This document shows, piece after piece, positions 18,412-27,422 of a DNA stretch of 64,000 bases (position 1 is the first letter of the stretch; each line of letters opens with the position of its first letter). Where the stretch lies: the NCBI RefSeq assembly GCF_001650495.1, contig NZ_LWCS01000003.1, positions 117,904 through 181,903 of the forward strand. The letters are read 5' to 3'. The notes beneath the pieces were generated by a model. The model made no database searches, was not told where the DNA came from, and was given only the letters and a program-made list of their open reading frames with translations. Source of the DNA: Mycolicibacterium iranicum (lineage in GTDB: Bacteria; Actinomycetota; Actinomycetes; Mycobacteriales; Mycobacteriaceae). The position numbers and the translations under genes are program-made.

Positions 18412-18549
18412 ATGGACACGCGCTCGACATCTCCGATGGTTGATTCTGACGGCAGGCTGCGACGGACTGTTTCCCGACCAGTCGACGGCGATGTACATCG
18501 AAACTTCTGTCGCGAACCTTTGCCGCCACCGGACCGCTTCAGGCAATAA
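18412..18549 (+). pseudogene. Short ORF behind TetR operators, probable relic
   Basis: 45 codons from an ATG with a good AGGAG ribosome site at 18401-18405, stopping at TAA 18547-18549 inside the 3' end of the convergent CocE gene. Third-position G/C is only about 55 percent, unlike the neighbours. It looks like the intact promoter and first codons of a gene divergently controlled by the adjacent TetR, whose body has been lost. It could instead be a leader peptide. No product is recognised. Confidence 0.35.
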
Positions 18550-20281
18550 CAGGCAGCAACAACCGTGACGATGAATGGACGGTGTTCACGCTGCTGGTGC
18601 CCACGCTCGCGTGCCGGAAGTTCATGATGGCCGGGGTCGACGGGTCCTGGTCGTCGCTGGCCAGGAGCAGCTGAATGCGATGACCGACGTCGAATCGACG
18701 AGCATTGGGCACCAACGGGATTCGATACGTGACGTCCTCGCCGATAGGCACCGCGACCGGATCTCGGCACAGCAGGACAGGCGCACCCGGCGTACTGGTT
18801 TGCTCATCGACCTGACGAAGGCTGGCGCGCAGCCACCCCGCGGTGATGTCTTCGGCGCTGCCGTCCGGTGCGACGTCGCGCAGTAGGACAATCCAGGCGG
18901 TGTCTGCGGCGGTCGCGGAAGCGACCAACTGGAGTTCGATCGTGCCGACGACGTCGAGGGGCGCGTCCAGTGGCGCACTGGTCCACGTCAATGTCGACGG
19001 AGGGTCGATCGGGCTGGCCTTCGCCCTGCCCAAACCTGCGCCCAGCACCAGGAATTCGCGACTGCCGGCGGCCCCTTCACCGCTGTCGAGCCCACCGTCG
19101 GCGCTCAGCGCGAACATCTGGTGGCTGGCCGCCGCCGGGGGCCAAACGTCGGCGGTATGCCATTCCTCGGCGCCGGGGAGCACGTAACGGATCGCAGGGC
19201 CGTCGAGGACACCGGTATCGCGGCCTTTGAGCCAGTGGTCGTACCAGGCCAGTGCCTCGATGTGCAGGCTCTCCCAGGGCCAGGTCAGACCGTACTCGCC
19301 GAGCATGCCCATCCGGACGACGGGACTGTTCGACAAGGCCTGCCACGCGGTGAACGTGGACGGCAGATGCAACGGGACGTTCTGCCAGTCACATCCGAGG
19401 TAGACCGGAATATCGATGTTGGGCAGCAACGGCAACAGATTGCGCTCGTCCCACCACTCATCGCGGGTCGGGTGGCGGATGGCGGCGTCGAACCACAGGT
19501 CGTCCCACGGATGAGGGTCGTGAGGAAGCTTGAGCAGAGTGTGCATCATGGTGACGGCCGCCTCGCCGTTCATGGTCGCGAATTTGTGGTGCACCCGCGG
19601 CGAGGTCAGGATGTGCCGGGCCATGCCGGTCAGCGGACTGCGCCAGGCACGGTCGGACGGTTCTGCGGTCAGCCCGAGCATCGCCAGGAACGGTGTCACG
19701 AACGACGAGTTGAACAGACCGTTGTGAACCGCAGCCTCATAGAGGTCTGCGGTGACTGCGACCGGGAAGATTGCCTTCAGATGCGGCGGTCGTTCCACAG
19801 CTGCTTCCAACTGCGTCATGGCGAAATAGCTGATACCGATCATGCCGACATTGCCGTCACACCACGGCTGTGCCGCCGCCCACTCGACCAAGTCGTGCAT
19901 GTCGTGGCGTTCCTGGCCGTCGAAGAATCCGAATGTGCCCCCCGACCCGCCAGTACCGCGGACATTGGCGATGACGTGCACATATCCTCGGGGCACCCAG
20001 AAGTCAGTCGCGCCGGCCTCGATGAAACCCGCCGGCGCGCCAAGATCCTGAATCTGACGCGGATACGGCGACGCGGCGACCAGGACCGGAAACCTGCCGG
20101 CGGCCCGGGGCCGGTGCACGTCGGCACGCAGTGCAACGCCGTCTCGCATCGGCACCGCGACATTCTCGTCCACAGTGGACCCGAAACTGGGCTCGCTGAG
20201 GTTGCGGTACTCCCTACCGGTGGTCTGGGGTCCGTTCAGCTGGCGCTGACCGGGTTGGGTGCCCGAAACAGTATCTGACAC
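18539..20281 (-). CDS. CocE/NonD-family hydrolase (X-Pro dipeptidyl-peptidase S15 type)
   Basis: 580 residues. The N-terminal alpha/beta hydrolase domain has VPMRDGVALRADVHRP, the VRGTGGSGG loop and the nucleophile motif GISYF. The C-terminal third is the beta-sandwich (PepX_C-like) domain from about residue 370. The family includes cocaine esterase, X-Pro peptidases and acylases; substrate cannot be told. Length fits the family. It stands alone between two TetR genes, and its upstream region holds a TTGTTGAA element also seen upstream of the NCS1 permease. Confidence 0.88.
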   Translation of the reverse strand: MSDTVSGTQPGQRQLNGPQTTGREYRNLSEPSFGSTVDENVAVPMRDGVALRADVHRPRAAGRFPVLVAASPYPRQIQDLGAPAGFIEAGATDFWVPRGYVHVIANVRGTGGSGGTFGFFDGQERHDMHDLVEWAAAQPWCDGNVGMIGISYFAMTQLEAAVERPPHLKAIFPVAVTADLYEAAVHNGLFNSSFVTPFLAMLGLTAEPSDRAWRSPLTGMARHILTSPRVHHKFATMNGEAAVTMMHTLLKLPHDPHPWDDLWFDAAIRHPTRDEWWDERNLLPLLPNIDIPVYLGCDWQNVPLHLPSTFTAWQALSNSPVVRMGMLGEYGLTWPWESLHIEALAWYDHWLKGRDTGVLDGPAIRYVLPGAEEWHTADVWPPAAASHQMFALSADGGLDSGEGAAGSREFLVLGAGLGRAKASPIDPPSTLTWTSAPLDAPLDVVGTIELQLVASATAADTAWIVLLRDVAPDGSAEDITAGWLRASLRQVDEQTSTPGAPVLLCRDPVAVPIGEDVTYRIPLVPNARRFDVGHRIQLLLASDDQDPSTPAIMNFRHASVGTSSVNTVHSSSRLLLPVIA

Positions 20282-20494
20282 GCTGCCCGCCTCTTATTTC
20301 ATGACTTGTTGAAACATTGCCCTGATGGTAGAGCGCCGAGACCCTCACCGCAACGGCAATCCCTTGCCGCGGAGAGAATTACAACAACGCAGACGCGGCG
20401 AGGGCGGCACATCACACGCCGAAAGTCGCTGCGGTCGAGAGTTCGCGCCCTCGCACCGAGGACACCACACTGTGGCGAAAAGTCGCCCACAGCC
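20282..20494. other. Intergenic region upstream of the CocE gene
   Basis: 213 bp between the CocE start and the end of the next TetR gene, both minus strand. It must hold the CocE promoter. The only feature noticed is TGTTGAAACA at 20307-20316, similar to the half-sites at 21134-21176. No gene is visible. Confidence 0.5.
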
Positions 20495-21100
20495 TCAGTT
20501 TCGGCGCAGGAGTTCTGACGCGACGTAGGTGTGCGCGATGTGTCGGGCGTCGTCGGCCGGCACGCAGCGCACGACTTTCTGCGAGCCGAGACCGTCGATC
20601 AGCGTCAGGAGCCGTCGCGCAGCCGCGTCGACGTCGGCGACGGTGAACTCCCCGGCGTCACGGCCCAGTGCGACGATCTCCGCGAGAGTGCCCAGCCACC
20701 GGTCGGTCAGCTCGTCGGCTGCCGCGGCCAGCGCGGCGTTGCGGCGGCTCAGCGTCCAGGTCTCCAGCCACAGCGCACTGCCCTCGTCGCCATCGTCGGC
20801 CAGGACGTAGTCGATCATCGCGGACATCTTGTCCGAGGCGCTCTCGGCGGCGCCGACCCGCGCCCGCGCGCTGTCCAGGTCGGCCTGCGCAGCCGCGCGG
20901 AATGCCGCCGCGATGAGCTGCTCCGCCGCCGAGAAGTAGTGGCTGACCAGTCCTGCCGTCACGCCCATGTCAGCTGCCACACGCCGCAATGTCACCGCCG
21001 ACAAGCCCTCGGCGTGGGCAATCTCGACGGCTTTCGCCAGCAACTCGCCATGGCGTTCTGCGGGCAATTTCCGCTTGGCGTCGCGGAGTGCGCCGGTCAC
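20495..21100 (-). CDS. TetR-family regulator
   Basis: 201 residues, GTG start with an AGGAAGG ribosome site about 10 bp upstream. DNA-binding domain VTLRRVAADMGVTAGLVSHY, and a C-terminal domain of the BetI/TetR_C_6 kind (IDGLGSQ near residue 173). Divergent from the NCS1 permease with overlapping palindromes between, so it very likely controls the permease and itself. A ligand related to the transported nucleobase or derivative is plausible, not shown. Confidence 0.9.
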   Translation of the reverse strand: MTGALRDAKRKLPAERHGELLAKAVEIAHAEGLSAVTLRRVAADMGVTAGLVSHYFSAAEQLIAAAFRAAAQADLDSARARVGAAESASDKMSAMIDYVLADDGDEGSALWLETWTLSRRNAALAAAADELTDRWLGTLAEIVALGRDAGEFTVADVDAAARRLLTLIDGLGSQKVVRCVPADDARHIAHTYVASELLRRN

Positions 21101-21133
21101 AGTCGGTTCCTTCCTGTTGACGAAATCCAGACC

Positions 21134-21176
21134 TTGTTGAACACTACATCAACACTATTGATGCACCCATCAACAA
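21134..21176. promoter_or_regulatory. Overlapping inverted repeats between TetR and NCS1 permease
   Basis: A 43-bp stretch of interlocking inverted repeats built from TTGTTGA/TCAACA and TTGATG/CATCAA: TGTTGA(21135) with TCAACA(21149), ATCAA(21148) with TTGAT(21158), and TTGATG(21158) with CATCAA(21168). It lies in the divergent promoter region and is AT-richer than its surroundings. Probable binding site of the TetR at 20495-21100. Confidence 0.65.
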
Positions 21177-21182
21177 AGCGAG

Positions 21183-22658
21183 ATGCTCATGGCCCTGACC
21201 ACCGATGCACTGCCCGCAACCGACCGTCTCGGCGCGGTGGAGATTGCGGGTGTCGAGTACCTGCCCGAGGACTCCAGGGACTCGCGTCCCCGCAACCTGG
21301 GCGCGGTGTTCCTCGGCGCCAATCTCACGTGGACGAACGTCGTTTTCGGTGCGTTCGCGATTCTGTTCGGGCTGTCCTTCTGGCAGACGGTCGCCTCGAT
21401 GGTGGTCGGCACCGCGGCCGGCACGCTCGCGGTGCTGCCCACCGCCACGATCGGACCGCGCACCGGCACGAATATGACAGTCTCCAGCGGCGCCTTCTTC
21501 GGCATCAGGGGCCGGTTCATCGGATCGGGCATCGCCCTGTTGATCGCGCTGGGATTTGCCGCGGTGACGGTGTGGACCAGCGGTGACGCGATCGTCGCCG
21601 CGGCAGGCCGCCTCCTGGGCACTCCGGAGACCGACGTGACCCGCGGCCTGGCATACGCCGTCGTGGCGGCGCTGATGGTGACGGTGGCGCTCTACGGCCA
21701 CGCCACGATCGTCACGATGCAGAAGATCGTCGTCCCGGTGGTCGGTGGGCTGATGGCGCTCGGCATCGTCGCGTTTGCGGACACTTTTGACCTGTCAGCC
21801 GCCGCCGGCGAGTATGCGCTGGGTGGCTTATGGCAGACCTGGGCGCTGTCGACGGTGTTGTTCGCCGCGGCACCGATCTCGTACGGGCCGACGATCGGCG
21901 ACTACACGAGGCGAATCTCCGCGCAGCGCTTCGGCAACGGCGCGATCTGCGCGTCGCTGGGCGTCGGGATGTTCTTCGGCGTCCTGTTGCCGAGCCTCTT
22001 CGGAGCCTTCACCGCGCTGTCGTTCACCGAGGCGACAGACTCATACCTGCACGACCTGGTCGCAGCCGCGCCCAGCTGGTACGTGGTGCCCATTGTCGTG
22101 ATCTCTCTGCTGGGCGGGCTGAGCCAGGGCGTGCTGTGCATGTACGCCAGCGGTCTGGACCTCGAAGGCCTTGCGCCGCAACTGAAAAGAACCCAGACAA
22201 CAGTCATCACCGCGGGCGTCGCCATCGTGCTGCTCTATGTCGGCGTCTTCGTGTTCGACGCGGTCGAGTCCGTCACGGCGATGACCGTCGCGCTCAACGC
22301 CGTCATCACGCCGTGGGTTGTGATCCTGGCGATCGGGGCGATCAGCACCAAGAGCTTCGATCCGATGGACCTGCAGGCATTCGCCGACGGCCGCAACGGC
22401 GGGCGCTACTGGTTCAGTGCAGGATGGAACATCCCGGCAGTGCTCGCTTGGTCGGCCGGCGCGGCTTTCGGGCTGCTTGCCGTCAACACCACGCTCTACA
22501 TCGGACCGCTGGCAGGCATCGCCGGCGGCATCGACGTCAGCACCGTCGGGTCAGCGCTTCTGGCGGGGTTCATTTACACGGCGACGCTGAGTGCATCGGC
22601 GCCACGGCGGCGTGGAGTCAGACCAGAAGCGGCACCGTGTCGAGTTGGTCATCGGTGA
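21183..22658 (+). CDS. NCS1-family nucleobase permease
   Basis: 491 residues, about twelve hydrophobic segments. Opening motif RPRNLGAVFLGANLTWTNVVFG, and GPRTGTNM followed by SSGAFFGIRG, are typical of the nucleobase-cation-symport-1 family (cytosine, purines, allantoin, hydantoins). The specific substrate is unknown and no catabolic enzyme for these compounds is next to it. Its 3' end overlaps the convergent CrtC-like gene by 41 bp. An ATG two codons in (21189) is an alternative start. Confidence 0.88.
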   Translation: MLMALTTDALPATDRLGAVEIAGVEYLPEDSRDSRPRNLGAVFLGANLTWTNVVFGAFAILFGLSFWQTVASMVVGTAAGTLAVLPTATIGPRTGTNMTVSSGAFFGIRGRFIGSGIALLIALGFAAVTVWTSGDAIVAAAGRLLGTPETDVTRGLAYAVVAALMVTVALYGHATIVTMQKIVVPVVGGLMALGIVAFADTFDLSAAAGEYALGGLWQTWALSTVLFAAAPISYGPTIGDYTRRISAQRFGNGAICASLGVGMFFGVLLPSLFGAFTALSFTEATDSYLHDLVAAAPSWYVVPIVVISLLGGLSQGVLCMYASGLDLEGLAPQLKRTQTTVITAGVAIVLLYVGVFVFDAVESVTAMTVALNAVITPWVVILAIGAISTKSFDPMDLQAFADGRNGGRYWFSAGWNIPAVLAWSAGAAFGLLAVNTTLYIGPLAGIAGGIDVSTVGSALLAGFIYTATLSASAPRRRGVRPEAAPCRVGHR

Positions 22659-23553
22659 GGATCTCGAACATGGCCCGTCGGCTCACCAGCTCGGTACGCG
22701 CGAAAGCTTTGCCCGCCACCTGCATTCGGCAGCTCGCGATCGCCGAGTTGTAGCAGTACTTTACGCCGCCGTGCGTGTCGGGATAGGTCAGGCCGATCAC
22801 GTCCGCGGGCACCGTGGTGATCTCACCCTCGATCATCTGCTCCCCAACCCGCGCGCCGAACGTCCACGAAAACGGTGCATAGCGACCGTGGGTCTGCAGG
22901 CTGCCGCGGATCGTGCGCACCGCGAACTCCTGTCCTTCGTGGCGGAACACGAACAGCGTCGCACCGGGCAGCAACAGGGGCCCGAGTGCGGCGCGCGCGG
23001 TGACGATCTCCAGCGTCGACTCCGGCGCACCGTCGAAACCACAGACCTGTCCGTAGGCATACGCGGGGGTGTGCCGCGTGCCCCAGTTGTGGTTGACGCT
23101 CCCCACCCAGCCGTCGACACCGACAGCGTGTCCCGCGAGTTCGAAGCGACCGTCGAAACGCGCCCTGGGGTGTCGCACCATCGTCTTCGCGGTGGGGAAC
23201 TTCCGCGCGTAGGCGCGGTCGGTGAGCACACGGACAGGTTCGGCGCCGTCCGGATTGATCGACAGGTCCCAGCGCGCCTGGGGCAGAGCCCCGGTCGCGG
23301 TGGTGTCGTCCAGCAGGGTGGAGGCGATACGGACCGTCCACGGACGGTCGTCGAAGTCGGCGTCCTCGACGGCGTAGCGCTGCCTGATTGCCTGGTGGCC
23401 GGCCGGGTCGAAAGCCATCACCCATACGTCGGCGGCCGGATCGCCCGCGGTGGGCAGCAGCAGCGTCTCGCGCAGCCACAGCGCGCGGAAGCCGTCGGGG
23501 TCGTTGGCCCGGACGAAGCGACTCTCGTAATAGGGGGCCTTACCGATCGTCAC
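22618..23553 (-). CDS. CrtC/AttH-like (lipocalin-type) protein
   Basis: 311 residues from a GTG at 23553; the open frame extends further but into the divergent cyclase gene. The sequence has [16 protein letters not shown] near the middle and [10 protein letters not shown], patterns seen in the hydroxyneurosporene synthase/AttH-type double-lipocalin fold. No signal peptide or membrane helix. Mycobacterial relatives are uncharacterised. It starts 25 bp from the divergent cyclase. Family call is tentative. Confidence 0.65.
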   Translation of the reverse strand: MTIGKAPYYESRFVRANDPDGFRALWLRETLLLPTAGDPAADVWVMAFDPAGHQAIRQRYAVEDADFDDRPWTVRIASTLLDDTTATGALPQARWDLSINPDGAEPVRVLTDRAYARKFPTAKTMVRHPRARFDGRFELAGHAVGVDGWVGSVNHNWGTRHTPAYAYGQVCGFDGAPESTLEIVTARAALGPLLLPGATLFVFRHEGQEFAVRTIRGSLQTHGRYAPFSWTFGARVGEQMIEGEITTVPADVIGLTYPDTHGGVKYCYNSAIASCRMQVAGKAFARTELVSRRAMFEILTDDQLDTVPLLV

Positions 23554-23578
23554 ACTCTCAGCATCCAATACTGGAGGC

Positions 23579-24379
23579 GTGACTCCAACGCTGATCGCAC
23601 TGTGCGTCGTCGCGGTGCTGGCCGCGGGCCTGGCGATCGCGGTGGCGGTGCAGACCCGCCGACTCCGAGCCGCCCAGGAAGAGGCCGCGGAGTTGCGCCG
23701 CCGCCTGGACACCCGTCAGATGCTGATGTCCGGCGGGACGAAGGCCGTCAAGACGGTGTGGCAGACCGCCAACATCTTGCGCAGAGATGGCTTCGGCGCC
23801 GCGGTGCGATCCTCGATCGAGGAACTCGCCGACTGGGCCGAGGTCGAACGACCCGACCTCGCGAAGTTGGCACCCAATGGCCGGGTGGCGATCATGTTCT
23901 CCGACATCGAAGGGTCGACCGCGCTCAACGAACGCATCGGCGATCGCGCGTTCGTGCGGATGATCGGCAAGCACGACAAGTCGGTGCGAAGGTTCGTCGA
24001 CAAGCACGACGGCTACGTGGTGAAAAGTCAGGGCGACGGTTTCATGCTGGCATTCGCCCAACCGGAGCAGGCCGTGCGCTGTGGCGTCGACATCCAACAG
24101 TTGCTGCACAAGCGGCACAACGGTATCCGGGTGCGAATCGGCATCCACGCCGGCAAGTCCGTACTGCGCGGCGACGACCTTTTCGGCCGCAACGTCGCGA
24201 TGGCGGCGCGCGTGGCAGGTCAGGCTGACGGCGGTGAAATCCTGATCAGTCGGACCGTTTACGAAGCGATCTCCGAATGCGACGACCTCTGCGTCGAGGA
24301 CGAGCGCGACGCCGAGCTCAAGGGTTTCGCCGGCACCCACACCCTCTACGCCGTGCGTTCGGCCTCGGCCAGCCGCTGA
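23579..24379 (+). CDS. Class III adenylate/guanylate cyclase, single membrane anchor
   Basis: 266 residues, GTG start. One N-terminal membrane helix (about residues 5-25), a helical linker with a charged stretch, then the cyclase catalytic domain from about 100. Metal-binding Asp residues lie in [13 protein letters not shown] and QGDGFMLAF, and [13 protein letters not shown] carries the conserved Asn and Arg of the active site. It produces cAMP (or cGMP) at the inner membrane. The start codon follows GGAGG by only one base, an unusually short spacing, so initiation may differ. Confidence 0.88.
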   Translation: MTPTLIALCVVAVLAAGLAIAVAVQTRRLRAAQEEAAELRRRLDTRQMLMSGGTKAVKTVWQTANILRRDGFGAAVRSSIEELADWAEVERPDLAKLAPNGRVAIMFSDIEGSTALNERIGDRAFVRMIGKHDKSVRRFVDKHDGYVVKSQGDGFMLAFAQPEQAVRCGVDIQQLLHKRHNGIRVRIGIHAGKSVLRGDDLFGRNVAMAARVAGQADGGEILISRTVYEAISECDDLCVEDERDAELKGFAGTHTLYAVRSASASR

Positions 24380-24507
24380 TGCAGGCGCGCCCTGATGTCG
24401 TCGGGGGTGTAGGCCCTTCGGCGTCGCTGGTCACGCACGACCAAGGCGCCACCTGCGACGACACCGGCGACACCGGCTAGCCCAACCCACTTCCAGATCC
24501 CGCGCAT
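24346..24507 (-). CDS. Small conserved-type membrane protein, 53 residues
   Basis: ATG at 24507 with GAGAGG upstream. An N-terminal hydrophobic helix ([17 protein letters not shown]) is followed by a very basic segment (RDQRRRR) and an amphipathic tail. Overlaps the convergent end of the cyclase gene by 34 bp. The frame extends beyond the ATG only through the reverse of the next gene. Function unknown; existence is supported by start site and composition. Confidence 0.65.
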   Translation of the reverse strand: MRGIWKWVGLAGVAGVVAGGALVVRDQRRRRAYTPDDIRARLHQRLAEAERTA

Positions 24508-24534
24508 GCCTCTCAGTCTGCCTAAGCTGCGGGG

Positions 24535-25227
24535 GTGGATCCAAGCACGGTGTCTCTGCAGCGCGCACTCGACGAAACGCGCACAGGCGATATTTGGCTG
24601 TTCCGCGGGCATTCGGGGCCCGATCGGGCCATCCAGTCGATGACCAACAGCCCGGTCAACCACGTCGGCATGACCGTCGCGATCGACGACATGCCTCCGC
24701 TCATTTGGCACGCCGAGCTCGGCGACAAGCTGTTGGATCTGTGGACGGGCACCTACCATCGCGGGGTTCAGCTCAACGACTTGCAGCAGGCCGTCCACCG
24801 ATGGGTCAACACCTACAGCCAGCGGTGCTGGCTGCGACAGCTGACACCGCACGCGGGCCGTGAGCAAGAAGACCGGATGCTGAAGGTGATCGCGCGCATG
24901 GACGGCACCCCGTTCCCGTCGACGGCGCGGCTGACGGGACGCTGGTTGCGGGGCCGCGTCCCGATCGTCAGTGACTTCACGCGGGGAATTCCGTTCGTCC
25001 ACCGCAAAGTTCGCGAATCCGCCGAACGGCGCAAGGCCGCCAAGTCGAGGGTCGGGCTCGAAACGGCGTATTGCGCGGAGACGGTCGCCATCACCTACGA
25101 GGAGATGGGACTGCTGCAGACCGAGAAGCACCACAACTGGTTCGATCCCGGCTCCTTCTGGAGCGGCGACCAACTGCCGCTGGCCGACGGATACAGCCTC
25201 GGAGACGAGATCTCCGTCGTCCTCTAG
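24535..25227 (+). CDS. Permuted papain-like (YiiX/C92-type) cysteine hydrolase
   Basis: 230 residues, GTG start. Order of active-site residues is permuted relative to papain: His in SPVNHVGMTV near residue 42 precedes Cys in ETAYCAETVA near 181. This matches the YiiX/YaeF (C92) group of NlpC/P60-superfamily proteins. GDIWLFRG at the N-terminus is also typical. No secretion signal, so probably cytosolic. Substrate may be a lipid-like amide or peptide bond; not determinable here. Confidence 0.72.
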   Translation: MDPSTVSLQRALDETRTGDIWLFRGHSGPDRAIQSMTNSPVNHVGMTVAIDDMPPLIWHAELGDKLLDLWTGTYHRGVQLNDLQQAVHRWVNTYSQRCWLRQLTPHAGREQEDRMLKVIARMDGTPFPSTARLTGRWLRGRVPIVSDFTRGIPFVHRKVRESAERRKAAKSRVGLETAYCAETVAITYEEMGLLQTEKHHNWFDPGSFWSGDQLPLADGYSLGDEISVVL

Positions 25228-25341
25228 CGCAGGCCGCCCGGATTCAGGTAGCGAAACGCCGACCGATATCGCACACTCATCGCTGGTCAGATGCTTTGCT
25301 GTGGCACAGCAGAACCATTTGGCACCCAAGGGAGCGCAGGC

Positions 25342-25950
25342 ATGTCGACATCGACGGAGCACCACGCCCCCGCGAACGACAGCAATGCCCGCGAGCGGTT
25401 CGGCACCCGTACGGCACTCTCGGTCGTTGTCGCGTCGATCGCGACCTTCGGCGTCCTCTATCTCGTCCTCACCTCAGGCGAAGAGGTTCAGCACGTGCAA
25501 TCCATTCCTGCGCAACCGAATACGGCGCCGCAGCGAGTTGCCGCTCCCGTGCTCCCCTCCCCCGAACCAATGTCGCCCGCACCCGCACAGCCCGCACTCG
25601 CACCGCCGGCTCTCGCACCGCCGGCTCTCGCACCGCCCGCTCTCGCGATGGATGCGCAGGGCTATGTCGACTCCGCGCGATGCGATTCTGGTCAGCGAGC
25701 CGTCGCGGTCGCCCGAACCGAACACGCGACGATGGTCGTGTGCGAAGCATCTGACGGCACGTACGAATATCAGGGAATTCGGCTACGTGACGGTGCAGCG
25801 CTGGAACTCGACGACGTCCGGCCGATGGCGGCCGGATTCGAGGCACGCAACGACGGAACCACCTACCGACTCTCCCCAACCGAGCTCGTCGTCCTCTCCG
25901 GCGAGTCCCTGCAGAGTCGCGACCCCGTCCTCGACTACCGGGCGGGCTGA
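25342..25950 (+). CDS. Single-pass membrane protein with Pro/Ala repeat
   Basis: 202 residues from the ATG at 25342 (GGGAG ribosome site); an upstream in-frame start at 25291 is less likely. One membrane helix at about 24-46 (TALSVVVASIATFGVLYLVL), then a linker with ALAPP repeated in tandem (15-bp DNA repeats near 25594-25647), and a C-terminal globular domain of about 100 residues with two Cys that could pair. Topology suggests an extracytoplasmic domain on a flexible stalk. Function unknown. Confidence 0.72.
   Translation: MSTSTEHHAPANDSNARERFGTRTALSVVVASIATFGVLYLVLTSGEEVQHVQSIPAQPNTAPQRVAAPVLPSPEPMSPAPAQPALAPPALAPPALAPPALAMDAQGYVDSARCDSGQRAVAVARTEHATMVVCEASDGTYEYQGIRLRDGAALELDDVRPMAAGFEARNDGTTYRLSPTELVVLSGESLQSRDPVLDYRAG
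25594..25647 (+). repeat. 15-bp tandem repeat coding for ALAPP
   Basis: Three to four near-perfect copies of a 15-bp unit (CTCGCACCGCCGGCT and variants) within the preceding gene, encoding the Ala/Pro stalk. Copy number probably varies between strains. Confidence 0.7.
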
Positions 25951-25991
25951 CAGTCCTTCCCTCTGAGCGCCCCCTGGTCGAGAATGCTGTC

Positions 25992-26750
25992 GTGGCGGAC
26001 TGGGATGGCACGCAGTACGGAATGATCAGCGACCTGCAACGCGCGGCGGCAGCCGAGTCACTGACACTGATCGACCTCGACGGCGGCGAGCGGGTCCTTG
26101 ACGTCGGTTGCGGCGACGGCTACGTGACCGCTCAGATCGCCGAACGCCTTCCCCGCGGTTCCGTCCTCGGTGTGGATCCGAGCCCCAGAATGATCGAGGC
26201 CGCCGGCCGGCGGGCGACCTCGGCTTCGTTCGTTGCAGGCGACGTCACGAGCCTGACCTTCGACGGAGAGTTCGACGTCGTGACGTCGTTCAACGCGTTG
26301 CACTGGGTGCGCGACCAGGACGCCGCATATCGGTGCATGGCCTCGGCGCTGACACCCGGAGGGCGCGCGTATCTGACGTTCGTATGCGCCGGGCCGCGCC
26401 TCGCCGTCGAAGAGATCGGCATGATCGTCACCCGTCAAAAGCGTTGGGGCACAGCGTTTGAAGGCTTTGCCCCTCCCTATCGGCACCCGACACCGGAGCA
26501 CTTCGCCGAGACAGCGACAGCCGCGGGTTTCGAGATCGTCACGCAGACCGTCGTCGACCGGTGGTGGGATTTCGGGTCGCGCGACGCATTCGCACAGTGG
26601 TGCACCGTCGGGTTCGGGGACTGGACCTCGCACCTCGGGTCCGATGAGGCCCCGCTGTTCATCGACAGCCTCGTCGACAGCTATCGCGACGTGTCCGGCC
26701 GCGACGACACAGTCGGCTTCTACCAGCTGCGCGCGACGCTGAAACGCTAG
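25992..26750 (+). CDS. SAM-dependent methyltransferase (class I)
   Basis: 252 residues, GTG start. Rossmann methyltransferase fold: motif I VLDVGCGDGYVTAQIA, acidic loop VLGVDPSPRMI, then AGDVTSLTF and FNALHWVRD, close to the trans-aconitate methyltransferase/Methyltransf_11 group. Substrate unknown. Stop codon overlaps the convergent SRPBCC relic. Confidence 0.88.
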   Translation: MADWDGTQYGMISDLQRAAAAESLTLIDLDGGERVLDVGCGDGYVTAQIAERLPRGSVLGVDPSPRMIEAAGRRATSASFVAGDVTSLTFDGEFDVVTSFNALHWVRDQDAAYRCMASALTPGGRAYLTFVCAGPRLAVEEIGMIVTRQKRWGTAFEGFAPPYRHPTPEHFAETATAAGFEIVTQTVVDRWWDFGSRDAFAQWCTVGFGDWTSHLGSDEAPLFIDSLVDSYRDVSGRDDTVGFYQLRATLKR

Positions 26751-27022
26751 CTGTGCGCCGTCGCCGCGAGGTACGCGGTGAGGTTGTTCGGCGACGACGT
26801 CATTCCCGCCAGGTGGTCGGCCGCGGAAACGACCTCGGCGACGTCGTCGGCGCTGACGTCGACCCGGGTGCCGCCGCGCGTCGAAGTGGTCGGACCGGCC
26901 GCCGTCCCGTCCGGCGGCAGCCGTCGAGGTTGCGCAGTCGGATTGATGAGAGCAGCGAGGACCTTCTCACGTGGGGCGTCGATCACCAGCGACGCGCTGT
27001 CTGTCCGGCCCATATGCAGCAA
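26747..27022 (-). pseudogene. SRPBCC (AHSA1-type) gene with internal deletion
   Basis: 91 codons. The first 40 residues (RTDSASLVIDAPREKVLAAL ... LPPDG) and the last 40 (GGTRVDVSADDV ... SAADHLAGMTSS) match the two ends of mycobacterial AHSA1-like SRPBCC proteins of about 150-160 residues. About 65-70 residues forming the middle of the ligand-binding barrel are missing, replaced by a short Thr/Ala/Pro linker, yet the frame is kept. A folded START-type cavity is not expected. Start may be the ATG at 27013. Confidence 0.7.
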
Positions 27023-27422
27023 GGTATTCGAATGCCGGTCCGCCTGGCTCCCAGGTCCGCGCGCCGCCGTCGGCGAAGTCGGACAGCACTGCGATCACCG
27101 GGCCGAGGAGCTCCTCGGCGGCTGGTTGCAGGTTCAGCGCCGTCTCGGCGAATTCGACCCGGAGGCCTTCACCGGCGGATTCCTCGGTGTCGGTCACATG
27201 GTGGCCGATCAGAGCACGAATCGCATCGGCATAGCCCCACTGCCCGTTCACCACAGGTCCGGCCGGGGTCTCGACGACCGGCATCACCTCGAAAGTGAGG
27301 ACGGGGTTGTCACGCAGGGACAGCGACGAGAAGGTGAACTGCATGTACCCACCGGCGAGGTGTATTGACTGCAAGTGGTATCCGACCAGTCGGCGAAGCA
27401 ACGCGTTGAATTCGTAAGTCAT
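26967..27422 (-). CDS. Hypothetical protein, 151 residues
   Basis: ATG at 27422. No recognised domain; mixed alpha/beta composition with many hydrophobic residues in the first 60 (GYMQFTFSSLSL, VLTFEVMPVVETPAG) and an acidic C-terminal half. Its last 56 bp overlap the start of the SRPBCC relic in another frame, which suggests that the 3' end was altered by the same rearrangement. Probably real. Confidence 0.55.
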   Translation of the reverse strand: MTYEFNALLRRLVGYHLQSIHLAGGYMQFTFSSLSLRDNPVLTFEVMPVVETPAGPVVNGQWGYADAIRALIGHHVTDTEESAGEGLRVEFAETALNLQPAAEELLGPVIAVLSDFADGGARTWEPGGPAFEYLAAYGPDRQRVAGDRRPT

